Below, one piece after another: positions 17,065 to 26,047 of a DNA stretch of 64,000 nucleotides. Origin of the DNA: Halopelagius inordinatus (lineage in GTDB: Archaea > Halobacteriota > Halobacteria > Halobacteriales > Haloferacaceae); contig NZ_FOOQ01000001.1 in NCBI RefSeq assembly GCF_900113245.1, forward strand, positions 372,001 through 436,000, written 5' to 3'. The stretch's first letter is position 1; each line of letters starts with the position of its first letter. The position numbers and the translations under genes were made by a program. The notes below the pieces were generated by a model. It did not search any database. It saw only the letters and a list, made by a program, of their open reading frames with translations, and had not been told where the DNA came from.

Positions 17065-17277
17065 TTAAGTCCTTCCTTTCGCGGTGAGACGGCCCTCGGT
17101 GGCGTACGTCACGGCGGCGACGACGACGCCGACTGCGAGTGCGGTTCCGAGAGCGCCGCCGACGCCGAACGTCAACGGGGAGACGAGGAGACGGTACCCC
17201 TGCAGGGCGACGAGAAAGCTGAACCCGCCGATTGCGCCCCACAGGAGCGCGGACTTCGCTCGCGGCCGCACGCTCAC
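17065..17277 (-). CDS. Small haloarchaeal membrane protein
   Basis: The 70-residue product starts with GTG and has two predicted membrane helices (about residues 9-32 and 37-58), with a short basic end (EGRLTAKGRT). Its GTG overlaps the TGA of the RidA gene (GTGA at 17274-17277), so it is probably translated by coupling to RidA. No function can be assigned; it may belong to a haloarchaeal DUF of two-helix proteins. Confidence 0.7.
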   Translation of the reverse strand: MSVRPRAKSALLWGAIGGFSFLVALQGYRLLVSPLTFGVGGALGTALAVGVVVAAVTYATEGRLTAKGRT

Positions 17278-17657
17278 TCGGATGCGTCGGCGATTGCCTC
17301 TATCTCGACGCCGACGCCTTTCGGGAGGTTCGCCACTTCGAGGGCGCTTCGGGCCGGGGGTTCCGACTCGAAGTAGCCCGCGTACGTCTCGTTCATCTCG
17401 TCGAAGTCCTCGATGTCGTCGAGGAAGACGCTCACCTTCAACACGTCCTCGGCAGTCGCGCCCTCGGCGTCGAGAATCGCCACGACGTTGTCGAGTGCTT
17501 GCTCGGTCTGCGTGGCGATGTCTTCGTCGTCCAGCAGTTCGCCGTCGGGCGTGAGCGGAATCTGTCCGGCCGTGAAGACCAACGACTCGTTCGTCGTCGC
17601 CTGACTGTACGCGCCTACCGCGGCGGGTGCCTCGTCCGTGCTGATGATTCGCTTCAT
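17274..17657 (-). CDS. ridA: RidA family enamine/imine deaminase
   Basis: Reading from the ATG at 17657 (MKRIISTDEAPAAVGAYSQA) gives 127 residues, the usual RidA length. Conserved features are GAYSQA near the N-terminus, FTAGQIPLTPDGEL (about 29-42), and the late ARSALEVANLPKGVGVEIEAIA with the catalytic Arg. RidA hydrolyses reactive 2-aminoacrylate-type imines produced by PLP enzymes such as threonine dehydratase. An ilvA gene lies 4 kb away, so this is functionally sensible though not an operon. The upstream extension to 17726 is not conserved. Confidence 0.93.
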   Translation of the reverse strand: MKRIISTDEAPAAVGAYSQATTNESLVFTAGQIPLTPDGELLDDEDIATQTEQALDNVVAILDAEGATAEDVLKVSVFLDDIEDFDEMNETYAGYFESEPPARSALEVANLPKGVGVEIEAIADASE

Positions 17658-17729
17658 GCGCGAGGCGTCGGCGGCCGACGACTTAAAACCGAGAGAGACG
17701 GCGCGGTTTCCTCGGTCCGTCCGCAACGC

Positions 17730-18755
17730 TCAGTCGCCGCCGTACGCCTCGCCCGCCTCTACCGGCCCCCGGAACACCGAGTAGAGAACGCCGAAGTAGA
17801 CGAACACGAGGGGAAGAAGCGCCGCCGCCGCGATAGTCATGAGATTCAACGGAAGCGTCGAGACGATGGCCGACTCCACCGTCAGCCCGGCGGCGGGGTC
17901 CGCCATCGGGTACATGAGGAGAGCGACGAGAGCCGCCAGTCCGTACGTCATCCCGGCGGCGGCGGCCATCGCCGGGAGGAACGTCTCCCGACGGATGGCG
18001 GCGACGTAGGCGACGGCCAGCGCCACCGTGAGCGTCACCAGTCCGACCGAGGCGGGCGCGAGAAGCGAATCGCTCACCGCGGGGTCGAAGACGTAGAGAT
18101 AGCCGAGAGCCGCGACGACGAGTCCGAGATACGCCGTCACCGCTTTCGGCCCGTAGGCGACCATCTCTCGCTGGAGCGACCCGCGGGTCTTCAGTCCGAG
18201 GTAGGCCGCCCCGTTGACGACGGTGAGGGCGACAACGGCCGCGCCCACGACGATAGCCGGGACGGATGCCAGACCAGCGCCGCCGAGGAGCCAGTTCGCG
18301 GCGAACGCGCCGAGAAAGAACGGCGCCGCGACGCTCCCGGCGACGAACGCGCGACCCCACCACCGTTGCCACCTCGCGTCGTGTCGCTGTTCGTACATCT
18401 CCGGCGCGAGTCCGCGACAGATGAGCGCGGCGAGGATGGCGAACATGAGCAGGTAGTTCCGACTGAACAGGTTCGCGTACACCGCGGGAAACGCCGCGAA
18501 CATCGCCCCGCCGAAGACGACGAGCCACACCTCGTTGCCGTCCCAGACCGGTCCGATGGCCGAGAGCAGTTGCTCTCTCTCGTCGTCGTCGTCGAGAGTA
18601 GCGAACAACGCTCCGACGCCGAAGTCGAAGCCGTCGAGAAACAGGAACGTCCCCAACAGGAAGAACACGAGACCGAACCACAGTTCGGGTAGCGGAAGCC
18701 CGAACAGGGGTCCGTCCGCGAGCGTCCCCGACTGCAGAACCGTCGGGTCAGTCAT
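17730..18755 (-). CDS. cydB: Cytochrome bd-type quinol oxidase subunit II
   Basis: A 341-residue protein with about eight to nine membrane helices. It has the subunit II features WFGLVFFLLGTFLFLDGFDFGVGAL (about 26-50) and GPVWDGNEVWLVVFGGAMFAAFP (about 68-90). Its partner CydA starts upstream and overlaps it by 8 bp, so the pair is cotranscribed and translated together. The complex reduces O2 to water in the membrane, typically with high oxygen affinity. No CydX-like small subunit is seen next to it. Confidence 0.94.
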   Translation of the reverse strand: MTDPTVLQSGTLADGPLFGLPLPELWFGLVFFLLGTFLFLDGFDFGVGALFATLDDDDEREQLLSAIGPVWDGNEVWLVVFGGAMFAAFPAVYANLFSRNYLLMFAILAALICRGLAPEMYEQRHDARWQRWWGRAFVAGSVAAPFFLGAFAANWLLGGAGLASVPAIVVGAAVVALTVVNGAAYLGLKTRGSLQREMVAYGPKAVTAYLGLVVAALGYLYVFDPAVSDSLLAPASVGLVTLTVALAVAYVAAIRRETFLPAMAAAAGMTYGLAALVALLMYPMADPAAGLTVESAIVSTLPLNLMTIAAAALLPLVFVYFGVLYSVFRGPVEAGEAYGGD

Positions 18756-20184
18756 CGTCGGTCCCCTCCGTGACCGTCCCGGGCGTCACGGGAACGTCGC
18801 GTTCGGCGCTCGGGATACCCTCTACGGTGGGCGGACCGCTTCGGACGATGCGAGCGACGATGTACCCGTACAGCGTCAACAGCGCGAGGTAGACGAGAGC
18901 GAACCCCGCGAGCGTCGCAGTCGCCTCTCCGCCGGTCAGCCCCGGAGAGACGCCGTCTTCGGTTCGCATCACGCCCTGTATCACCCACGGCTGTCGACCC
19001 ACCTCGGTGACTATCCACCCGACTTCGACCGCCAAGATTCCCAGAAGCGACGAGGCCATGAGCGACTTGTGGAGCAAGTCGTCGTCCCGGAGTTCACCGC
19101 GCCACCAGCGGTAGCCCGCCCAGAAGGCGAGCAGCACGAACCAAAAGCCGAGGCCGACCATGAGGCGGAACGCCCAGAACACGATGGCGACTGGCGGCGC
19201 CTCCGTCTCGAACTCGTTTAACCCCTTGATAGTCGCCGACGGGTCGCCACCGCTCGCCAACCACGACGCCCCGCCGGGGATACCGATTCCGAACAGTTCT
19301 CTCGCTCTCGGGTCGGTCAGGTCCTGTAGGTTCGTCGGGACGGCGATGATGTACTCGGGGACGTACGATTCCGTCTCCCAGACGGCCTCCATCGCGGCGA
19401 ACTTCTGCGGTTGCGTCTCCGCGACGTGACGGCCGTACGCGTCGCCGTGGAGCACCTGAAACGGCGCGGTGAGGAGGAGGACGACGATAGCTATCTTCAG
19501 CGTCTTCTCCCAGAAGGCGACGTTCTCGACGGGATACTTCCACTGGTAGTGCCGGAAGACGTAGTAGGACGCGACGCCCGCCATGAACAACGCCACCGAG
19601 AGGACGGCGGCGTTCTGCATGTGGACGAACATCCACGGGAAGCGGGGGTTCGCGTATGCGGCGATGGGGTCAGAGAGGTGAACGATGGTCTGTCCGCCCT
19701 CCGTGGCGAGTTCGTATCCGCGAGGCGTCTGCATCCACGAGTTGGCCACGAGAATCCAGACCGCAGAGAGCCACGTCCCGAGACCGACCGCGACGGCAGA
19801 GACCATATAGAGGGCGTCAGATACCTTCTCGCGGCCGAATACGAATACGCCGAGGAACGTGGCTTCGAGCATGAACGCCATCATGCCCTCCGTCGCCAAC
19901 GGCCCGCCGAACAGTTCACCCGCAGTCGTCGAGAACGCGGCGAAGTTCGTCCCGAATTCGAACTCCAAGACGATGCCCGTCACCGTTCCGACGACGAACG
20001 AGACGGCGAATATCTTCGTCCAGAACCGCCGCAACTGCTCGTAGACGGGGTCGTCCGAGCGGATGTCCTTCCACGTGAAGTAGACGAGAAAGGGCGCGAG
20101 GCCCATGCTCATCACGGGGAAGATGATGTGGACGATGGTCGTGAGTGCGAACTGGAGCCTGCTTGCGAGTACTGGGTCTACCAT
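18748..20184 (-). CDS. cydA: Cytochrome bd-type quinol oxidase subunit I
   Basis: A 478-residue subunit I. The N-terminal helix RLQFALTTIVHIIFPVMSMG carries the haem-ligand His near residue 18. The diagnostic VGWIVTEVGRQPWVIQGVMRTEDGVSP block (about 385-411) is intact. The quinol-binding Q-loop is short, so it is the short-loop type. Nine or so membrane helices are evident. It is the first gene of the cydAB operon and overlaps cydB by 8 bp. It faces away from the SDR gene. Confidence 0.95.
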   Translation of the reverse strand: MVDPVLASRLQFALTTIVHIIFPVMSMGLAPFLVYFTWKDIRSDDPVYEQLRRFWTKIFAVSFVVGTVTGIVLEFEFGTNFAAFSTTAGELFGGPLATEGMMAFMLEATFLGVFVFGREKVSDALYMVSAVAVGLGTWLSAVWILVANSWMQTPRGYELATEGGQTIVHLSDPIAAYANPRFPWMFVHMQNAAVLSVALFMAGVASYYVFRHYQWKYPVENVAFWEKTLKIAIVVLLLTAPFQVLHGDAYGRHVAETQPQKFAAMEAVWETESYVPEYIIAVPTNLQDLTDPRARELFGIGIPGGASWLASGGDPSATIKGLNEFETEAPPVAIVFWAFRLMVGLGFWFVLLAFWAGYRWWRGELRDDDLLHKSLMASSLLGILAVEVGWIVTEVGRQPWVIQGVMRTEDGVSPGLTGGEATATLAGFALVYLALLTLYGYIVARIVRSGPPTVEGIPSAERDVPVTPGTVTEGTDDD

Positions 20185-20362
20185 AGGTGGCGGTTGAAGT
20201 CGGCCACCGTCGGCGGGCGGTGGCCCGAGTCGGTAATCGGTCGTACGGTTCCGGCGAGATTAGACTCCGAACCCGCTTCCCGAAGACTGGGAACGACCGA
20301 AACCGATTCTATTCCCGGCGGCGCACGCAGATTAATACTCCCGTCGCCCGTGTCAGTTCCAC

Positions 20363-21217
20363 ATGGCGGACCCCGCTACGGTAGATTTCGGCGCGGACGA
20401 CGTACTGGTGATAGGCGACGACCACTTCGACGCAGAGAGCGTCTGCGTCGTGACGGGTGCGGCCTCCGGCATCGGGCGAGCGACGGCCGCCGCGATGGCG
20501 ACGAACGGCCTCACCGTCGTCGGAACCGACGTGGACGCAGACGGACTCGCCTCGACGAAAGCGCTCGTCGAAGACGAGATGGACGCGCCGGGCGACGTGG
20601 TCACCGTAGAGGCCGACCTCACCGACGACGACGACCTGAGAGCGGTCGTCGAGGAGGCGGCGACGCACGGAGACGTGCGTTACCTCGCGAACGTCGCCGG
20701 GATGCAGCACATCTCACCGCTCGAAGAGTTCCCGATGGACGTCTACGACGCGATGCACGACGTGATGCTCCGTGCGCCCTTCCTGCTCTCGAAACTCGTG
20801 GTGCCCCACATCCGCGACACCGACGACGGCGTCGGGGCCATCGGGAACATGTGCTCGATTCACGGCCACGTCGCGACGCAGGACAAGGCGGGCTACGTCA
20901 CCTCGAAGTTCGGTCTGCGCGGCCTCACGAAGTCAATCGCCGCCGAGGGAGGGGGAACGCTCCGCGCGTTTACCATCTCGACGAGTTACGTCTCGACGCC
21001 GCTCGTCGAAGAGCAGATTCCCGACACGGCCGACGAACGCGGCATCTCCGAGGCGGAAGTCGTCGAAGACGTGATGCTCGGCGGGTCGCGCGTCAAAGAG
21101 ATGATGCGCCCGATTCAGGTGGCGAACCTCTTTGCCTTCGGGTTCTCGAAGCACGGCCAACATCTGAACGGCGACGACATGACGTGGGACGGCGGCCACC
21201 TCGGCACGTACGAGTAA
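20363..21217 (+). CDS. Short-chain dehydrogenase/reductase
   Basis: A 284-residue NAD(P)-dependent SDR. The cofactor motif is TGAASGIG (about 31-38), followed by NVAG, and the catalytic pair is Y-V-T-S-K in KAGYVTSKFGLRGL (about 175-188) with a preceding Ser. A 25-residue N-terminal extension precedes the Rossmann fold. The overall pattern resembles 3-hydroxybutyrate dehydrogenase-like SDRs, but substrate is not readable. A GATTAATAC element about 25-30 bp before the ATG suggests a leaderless promoter. It converges on ilvA with a 6-bp gap. Confidence 0.88.
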   Translation: MADPATVDFGADDVLVIGDDHFDAESVCVVTGAASGIGRATAAAMATNGLTVVGTDVDADGLASTKALVEDEMDAPGDVVTVEADLTDDDDLRAVVEEAATHGDVRYLANVAGMQHISPLEEFPMDVYDAMHDVMLRAPFLLSKLVVPHIRDTDDGVGAIGNMCSIHGHVATQDKAGYVTSKFGLRGLTKSIAAEGGGTLRAFTISTSYVSTPLVEEQIPDTADERGISEAEVVEDVMLGGSRVKEMMRPIQVANLFAFGFSKHGQHLNGDDMTWDGGHLGTYE

Positions 21218-21223
21218 CCCGGT

Positions 21224-22435
21224 TCAAGCGAGAACCTCGACCTCGTACCCCCGTTCTCGGAGGGCCGCTAGCAGTTCGTCGACGTGTTCGAACCCCTTGG
21301 TCTCTAAGTCCAGTTCCACGTCCGCCTCGTTCATCGAGATATTACGCGACGTCCGGTCGTGCTGGATGGCGTAGATGTTCGCTTGGGCGTCCGCGAGGAC
21401 GGCGATGAGGTCCTGTAACGCGCCCGGGCGGTCCTTCAGGACGGTCCGAATCTTCAGATACCGCCCCGTCTCGACGAGTCCGCGCATGACGACGGTCGTG
21501 AGTTGGTTGAGGTCGATGTTACCGCCGCAGAGCGCCGGAACGACGACTTCGCCCTCCTCGTAGTCGAACGCCTCGAAGAGCAGGGCCGCGAGGGCGACTG
21601 CCCCCGCGCCCTCGACGAGCGTCTTCGACCGTTCGAGGAGGTAGGTCAGCGTGACGGCTATCTCCTCGTCGGAGACGGTCACCACCTCGTCCACCCGTTC
21701 TCGGATGACGTCGAACGGTTCGTCGCCCACCCGCCGCGTGGCGATGCCGTCGGCGATGGTGTCGACGTGGTCGAGTTCGTGAATCGACCCCTTCCGAAGC
21801 GAGTCCGCCACGGAGGAGGCCCCTTCCGCCTGGACGCCGATGACGCGCGCGTCGGGGTTGTGAGCTTTGACCGCGGTTGCGATGCCGGAGATGAGGCCGC
21901 CGCCGCCGATGGGGACGACGACGGTGTCGAGTTCGGGGCAGTCTTGGACGATTTCGAGGCCGATAGTTCCCTGTCCGGCCATCACGGACGGGTCGTCGAA
22001 GGCGTGGACGTACGTCCGACCCTCCCGTTGTTCTATCTCGTGGGCCTTCGCTTGCGCCTCGTCGTAGTCCGCGCCGTGGAGGATGGTCTCGCCGCCGTAC
22101 CGTTCTGTCGCTTTCACCTTCGAAATCGGCGCGTGCTTCGGCATCACTATCTTCGAGTTCGCGCCGGCGCGAGTCGCCGCGAGTGCGACGCCCTGCGCGT
22201 GGTTTCCGGCACTCGCGGTCACCACGCCCGCCGCCTTCTCTTCGTCCGAGAGCGTGGCGATGCAGTTCATCGCGCCGCGAATCTTGAACGACCCGGTCCG
22301 CTGGAAGTTCTCCAGTTTCAGATACACCTCCGCGCCGGTCATCTCCGAGAAGGTGTGCGAGTAATCCAGCGGTGTCCGCTTCACCACGTCTTCGATTCGG
22401 CCCCGCGCCGCGGTGACGTCCGACAGAGAGAGCAT
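21224..22435 (-). CDS. ilvA: Threonine ammonia-lyase (threonine dehydratase)
   Basis: This 403-residue PLP enzyme deaminates threonine to 2-oxobutanoate, feeding isoleucine synthesis or catabolism. The PLP lysine is Lys51 in GSFKIRGA. The phosphate-binding SAGNHAQGVA loop is at about 75-84, and IGGGGLISG follows near 176. A C-terminal ACT domain (about 325-400, KDRPGALQDLIAVLADAQANI) indicates amino-acid feedback. On the minus strand GATTAACC lies about 27 bp before the ATG, a plausible TATA element. Confidence 0.94.
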   Translation of the reverse strand: MLSLSDVTAARGRIEDVVKRTPLDYSHTFSEMTGAEVYLKLENFQRTGSFKIRGAMNCIATLSDEEKAAGVVTASAGNHAQGVALAATRAGANSKIVMPKHAPISKVKATERYGGETILHGADYDEAQAKAHEIEQREGRTYVHAFDDPSVMAGQGTIGLEIVQDCPELDTVVVPIGGGGLISGIATAVKAHNPDARVIGVQAEGASSVADSLRKGSIHELDHVDTIADGIATRRVGDEPFDVIRERVDEVVTVSDEEIAVTLTYLLERSKTLVEGAGAVALAALLFEAFDYEEGEVVVPALCGGNIDLNQLTTVVMRGLVETGRYLKIRTVLKDRPGALQDLIAVLADAQANIYAIQHDRTSRNISMNEADVELDLETKGFEHVDELLAALRERGYEVEVLA

Positions 22436-22683
22436 GCTCGCGGTTCTCCGTCGCCTCGGTTAATCGTTTTGGGGTCGCCGGGCGACCGCTCTCTCGGAGG
22501 CGACGACCGCTCTCGGGCCGGGGCGTGGCGGTCGCTCTCGAACTGTGAAAGGGAAAGGGGGAATGCACGCGTGTGACGTGCGTCTGTGTTTCGGACCGCG
22601 TAGTATATAAACGTCATGTACCCGGACCGGAAGTGAAATCGCAAGACAGCGACGAGATGATCGCGCCGTCTGACGAACGTCAT

Positions 22684-23130
22684 TCACGCGTCGGATACAT
22701 TCTCCCCCCGACTCACGACGACGCGTTCGTCGGCCACGTATCGCCGAACGCCGCCGCCGAAATCGTCGCTCTCGGGCCACCGAGCCTCGGTATCGACGGC
22801 CAGTCGGTCGGGGTCGCCGACGTACACCGCCGCGCCCTCGCGCCCGTCGTCGTCCGTCGCGTCGCCTGCGTCGTCGAACCCGTCCGCGTACGGGACGTTC
22901 ACGCGGACGTAGATCCCCGACGAGACGCCTTCGTACCGGTCGAGCGTCGTCACGTCGTCGGTCTGCAGGATGCGCCCCTCGACGGACCCACCCGGGACGA
23001 GTGTCGGGTACCGCCCCTCGACGCGGCGCAGGCCGACGAGTCGGGCGTCGGGTCCGAACGACCACTCCTCTAAGAGCGAGTCGGCTCTGTCGGGGTCGGT
23101 CAGCGTCCCGTAGACGAAGATATCGGTCAC
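22684..23130 (-). CDS. Gamma-glutamylcyclotransferase-like (AIG2 family) protein
   Basis: The GTG at 23130 gives 148 residues beginning with the family's FVYGTLTD motif. It contains the LDRYEGVSSGIYVRV block, whose Glu is the usual catalytic residue. A longer frame to 23190 would need a TTG start and adds a non-conserved leader, so the GTG is preferred. The family covers gamma-glutamyl cyclotransferases and gamma-glutamylamine cyclotransferases; substrate is unknown. An acidic loop (DDAGDATDDDGREG) is inserted in the middle. It diverges from the MATE gene. Confidence 0.85.
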   Translation of the reverse strand: MTDIFVYGTLTDPDRADSLLEEWSFGPDARLVGLRRVEGRYPTLVPGGSVEGRILQTDDVTTLDRYEGVSSGIYVRVNVPYADGFDDAGDATDDDGREGAAVYVGDPDRLAVDTEARWPESDDFGGGVRRYVADERVVVSRGENVSDA

Positions 23131-23216
23131 GCGAGAGGCGTCGGCGCGAACCGGCAAAGGTTCTCGGTGTTCACCTTCCGGTAGGGTCAAGCGTTCGACG
23201 CGGTAGACGTCTCTAC

Positions 23217-24665
23217 ATGGACTTCGGGCGACTCCGCGGCGTCTGGCGTCGCGTGTTCTCGCTCGCGTGGCCGGTGATGGCCGAACAGACCACGCGGACG
23301 CTGATGCGGACGGTGGATATCCTCGTCACCGCCGCCCTCTCTCCCGCCGCCGTCGTCGCAATCGGCCTCGCGGACCTGTTCGCGCGCTTCCCGCTCAGAA
23401 TCGGCCTCGGACTCGGCGGGGCCGCCATCGCGCTTTCGAGTCAGGACACCGGAAGCGGTGCCGACGCGAACCGGGACGAGGCGGTGACGCAGGGACTCCT
23501 CGTCGCGTTCGTCACCGGCCTCCCGTTCGTCGCCTTCGGTCTCTTCTTTTCGGAGTGGGCGGTCGGTCTGTTCCCCGCCAGCGACGACGCGGTGCGCCTC
23601 GGCGGGACGTACCTCGCCGTCGTCTTCGCGACGGCACCGGCGCGCCACGTCGCTCTCGTCGGTGCCCGCGCCCTGCAGGGCCTCGGCGACACCCGCACGC
23701 CGATGTACGTCAACGTCGTCGCCAACGTTCTCAACGTCGCCCTCTCGGTGGGCCTCGGCTTCGGCGTCTTGTTTCTCCCGCGGTTGGGCGTCTTCGGCGT
23801 CGGACTCGCCACGTCGGCGGCGAACGTCCTCTCGGCCGGACTGCTCGTCGCGGCGACGTACCGCCCCGCCTCGCCCGTGACGTTCGCGCGCCCGACGGAC
23901 CGGACGGTGGCGGCCCAACTCGTCCGCGTCGCGACGCCCCGGGCCGCGGAGGGGTTCGCTACCGAACTCGCGGAGTTCCCGTTCAACGCGTTGCTCCTCT
24001 CCGTCGGCGGCACGGGCGGCCGACCGTCCGGCGACGTCGCAGAGCTCGGCTCTGCGGCCCACCAGACTGTGTCTGGTGACGTTATCAACGCCGGATTTCA
24101 GGTCGGCCGCCGGGTGTACCAACAGGTGACGAGTCCGCTCTCTCGCGGGTACAACGTCGCCGGGAGCATCCTCGTCGGACAGGCGCTCGGACGCGGCGAG
24201 GAGTCCGTCGCGCGGTACGAGGGGTGGGCCACCGCCGCGCTTTCGCTCCTCTCGGTCGGTGGCATCGGCGTCGTCCTCGCCGCCTTCGCGGACCCCGTCG
24301 TCGCCGTCCTCGGATTCGGCGGGTCGCCCGAAGCGCTCACGTACGCGGCGGAGTTCGCCGTCGTCTACGGTCTCTCCGCGCCGATGCTCGCGGTGTTCGT
24401 CGCTCTCTCTGGCGCGTTACAGGGTGCCGGTGCGACTCGGCTCCCGTTTCTCGCCCGCGTCACCGGCATGTTCGGCTTCTTCGTCGGCGTCTCCTACCTC
24501 GCCGTCGAGTGGTTGGAACTCGGCCTGTTCGGCGTCTACGTCGGCGTCTTCCTCGCGTATCTCTGGATGGGACTGTTCGCCGTCGCGGCCTTCGCGCGCG
24601 CCGATTGGGCGGGGCGGGCGGCGGGACTCCTGCACGAACGCGGGAGCGTCGACGCCGACGACTGA
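23217..24665 (+). CDS. MATE family efflux transporter (with in-frame 48-nt element)
   Basis: A 482-residue, 12-helix MATE/DinF exporter that pumps out small compounds using a cation gradient. Twin-domain structure is visible: AWPVMAEQTTRTLMRTVDILV at the start of the first half, VGRRVYQQVTSPLSRGYNVAGS in the second. Residues 274-289 (VAELGSAAHQTVSGDV) are encoded by a double-hairpin element at 24036-24083. They fall in the loop between the halves, just before INAGFQVGRR, and SGDV occurs at both ends of the insert. The frame is kept, so the exporter may still function. The ATG at 23217 is chosen over upstream codons that lie in the divergent gene. Confidence 0.92.
   Translation: MDFGRLRGVWRRVFSLAWPVMAEQTTRTLMRTVDILVTAALSPAAVVAIGLADLFARFPLRIGLGLGGAAIALSSQDTGSGADANRDEAVTQGLLVAFVTGLPFVAFGLFFSEWAVGLFPASDDAVRLGGTYLAVVFATAPARHVALVGARALQGLGDTRTPMYVNVVANVLNVALSVGLGFGVLFLPRLGVFGVGLATSAANVLSAGLLVAATYRPASPVTFARPTDRTVAAQLVRVATPRAAEGFATELAEFPFNALLLSVGGTGGRPSGDVAELGSAAHQTVSGDVINAGFQVGRRVYQQVTSPLSRGYNVAGSILVGQALGRGEESVARYEGWATAALSLLSVGGIGVVLAAFADPVVAVLGFGGSPEALTYAAEFAVVYGLSAPMLAVFVALSGALQGAGATRLPFLARVTGMFGFFVGVSYLAVEWLELGLFGVYVGVFLAYLWMGLFAVAAFARADWAGRAAGLLHERGSVDADD
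24036..24083 (+). repeat. 48-nt double-hairpin element, copy A (in MATE gene)
   Basis: Hairpin 1 is GCAGAGC-TCG-GCTCTGC and hairpin 2 is CACCAGAC-TGT-GTCTGGTG, separated by a few bases. The element is exactly 16 codons and reads VAELGSAAHQTVSGDV. It aligns codon for codon with copy B (38421-38468) and copy C (33673-33720, minus strand). TCCGGCGACGTC before and TCTGGTGACGTT at its end may be a decayed duplication. Confidence 0.8.
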
Positions 24666-24718
24666 CCGAAACCCGACGGCGGACGACCGACAGACGGCAG
24701 AAAGCGGAGACGGCCGGA

Positions 24719-25858
24719 CTACCGTTCGTCGACGTCGGGGAACGTCTGGTCCGTCGGGCCGACGTACCGCGCGCGCGGTCGGATGAGGCGGTTGTCTTCG
24801 TACTGTTCGAGGACGTGTGCGGTCCATCCGGCGACGCGGGACATCGCGAAGATTGGGGTGTAGATATCGACGGGGATGCCCATCTGGTAGTACGTCGAAG
24901 CGGAGTAGAAATCGACGTTCGGAGCGAGACCCTTCTCGTCTGCGATGTACTCTTCGATTGCGACGGAGTAGTCGTACCACTTCATGTCGCCCGCCGCCTC
25001 GCCGAGCGTCTCGGACTTCTCGCCGAGAATCTTCGCGCGCGGATCTTTGACGTTGTAGACGCGGTGTCCGAACCCGGGGACGCGACGACCCGAATCGAGG
25101 GCGTCCGTGACCCACTTTGTGGGGTCTTTGTCGCTTTCGTCTATCTCTTCGAGCATCTTCATCACGTTCGCGTTCGCCCCGCCGTGGAGCGACCCCGCGA
25201 GCGTGCCGATGGCGCTCGTGATGGCGCTGTGCATGTCCGAGAGCGTCGAAGCGGTGACCATCGCGGAGAACGTCGAGGCGTTCAGACCGTGGTCGGCGTG
25301 GAGGACGAGAGCCATGTCGAACGTCTCGGCCAACACGTCGTCGGGTTCCTCGTCGTTGAGCATGTAGAGGAAGTTCGCGGCGTGGTCCAGGTCCTCGCGC
25401 GGTTCGACCGGTTCCTCGCCCTTACGGAGGCGGTCGAACGCCGCCAGCGCCGTCGGAATCTTCGACGTGATGCGTCGGGACTTGCGGACGTTCGCCTCGT
25501 GGTCCGTGACGTCCTCGAAGGTGGCGTCGTCGTCGTGCGCGGACAGCGACGAGACGATGCTCCGAAGCGCGGCCATCGGCACCTCGTCGGCCGCCGCGAG
25601 CGACCGGATGTGGGCGAGTACGTCCTCGTCGAGCGCTCGTTCGGCCGCCATCTGCTCTTTGAACGTCTGGAGTTCCGAGCGCGCGGGAAGCTCTCCGTGC
25701 CAGAGGAGGTAGACGACTTCCTCGTACGACGCGTCGCGGGCGAGGTCCTCGATGGTATAGCCCCGGTAGACGAGTTTACCGGCGTCGCCGTCGATGTAGC
25801 TGAGTTCCGACTCGGCGACAAGAACGCCTTCTAGCCCCCGCTTTAGGTCGTCTGACAT
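24719..25858 (-). CDS. citZ: Citrate synthase
   Basis: The 379-residue protein condenses acetyl-CoA with oxaloacetate. The three catalytic regions are present: LHADHGLNAST, PGFGHRVYNVKDPR, and the Asp in NVDFYSAS. Length matches archaeal and type II-like short citrate synthases. On the minus strand a GCTTTTTTGAG stretch lies about 25 bp upstream of the ATG and may be its TATA element. It is a single gene, convergent with the MATE gene. Confidence 0.95.
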   Translation of the reverse strand: MSDDLKRGLEGVLVAESELSYIDGDAGKLVYRGYTIEDLARDASYEEVVYLLWHGELPARSELQTFKEQMAAERALDEDVLAHIRSLAAADEVPMAALRSIVSSLSAHDDDATFEDVTDHEANVRKSRRITSKIPTALAAFDRLRKGEEPVEPREDLDHAANFLYMLNDEEPDDVLAETFDMALVLHADHGLNASTFSAMVTASTLSDMHSAITSAIGTLAGSLHGGANANVMKMLEEIDESDKDPTKWVTDALDSGRRVPGFGHRVYNVKDPRAKILGEKSETLGEAAGDMKWYDYSVAIEEYIADEKGLAPNVDFYSASTYYQMGIPVDIYTPIFAMSRVAGWTAHVLEQYEDNRLIRPRARYVGPTDQTFPDVDER

Positions 25859-26047
25859 ACCAAAACGGTACCCGTCCCTCTCAAAAAAGCGTTATCGTTC
25901 ACCCCAAACTATTTTTCGCCCCGAGAAGCCGTCGTACGATGGCTCTCTCTGCTGATTCCCGTCTCGTCCTCGCGTCCGGAGGACGCGGGGAGGGCGACGA
26001 ACGCGGCGCTACCAAGCCTTTTCACGGTCCGACGCGCATCCCGACAC

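Noticed and set aside
22600-22635. TATA-like TAGTATATAAACG followed by ATG at 22616
   Set aside because: The ATG opens only six codons; the element could serve an unknown RNA but nothing supports it.
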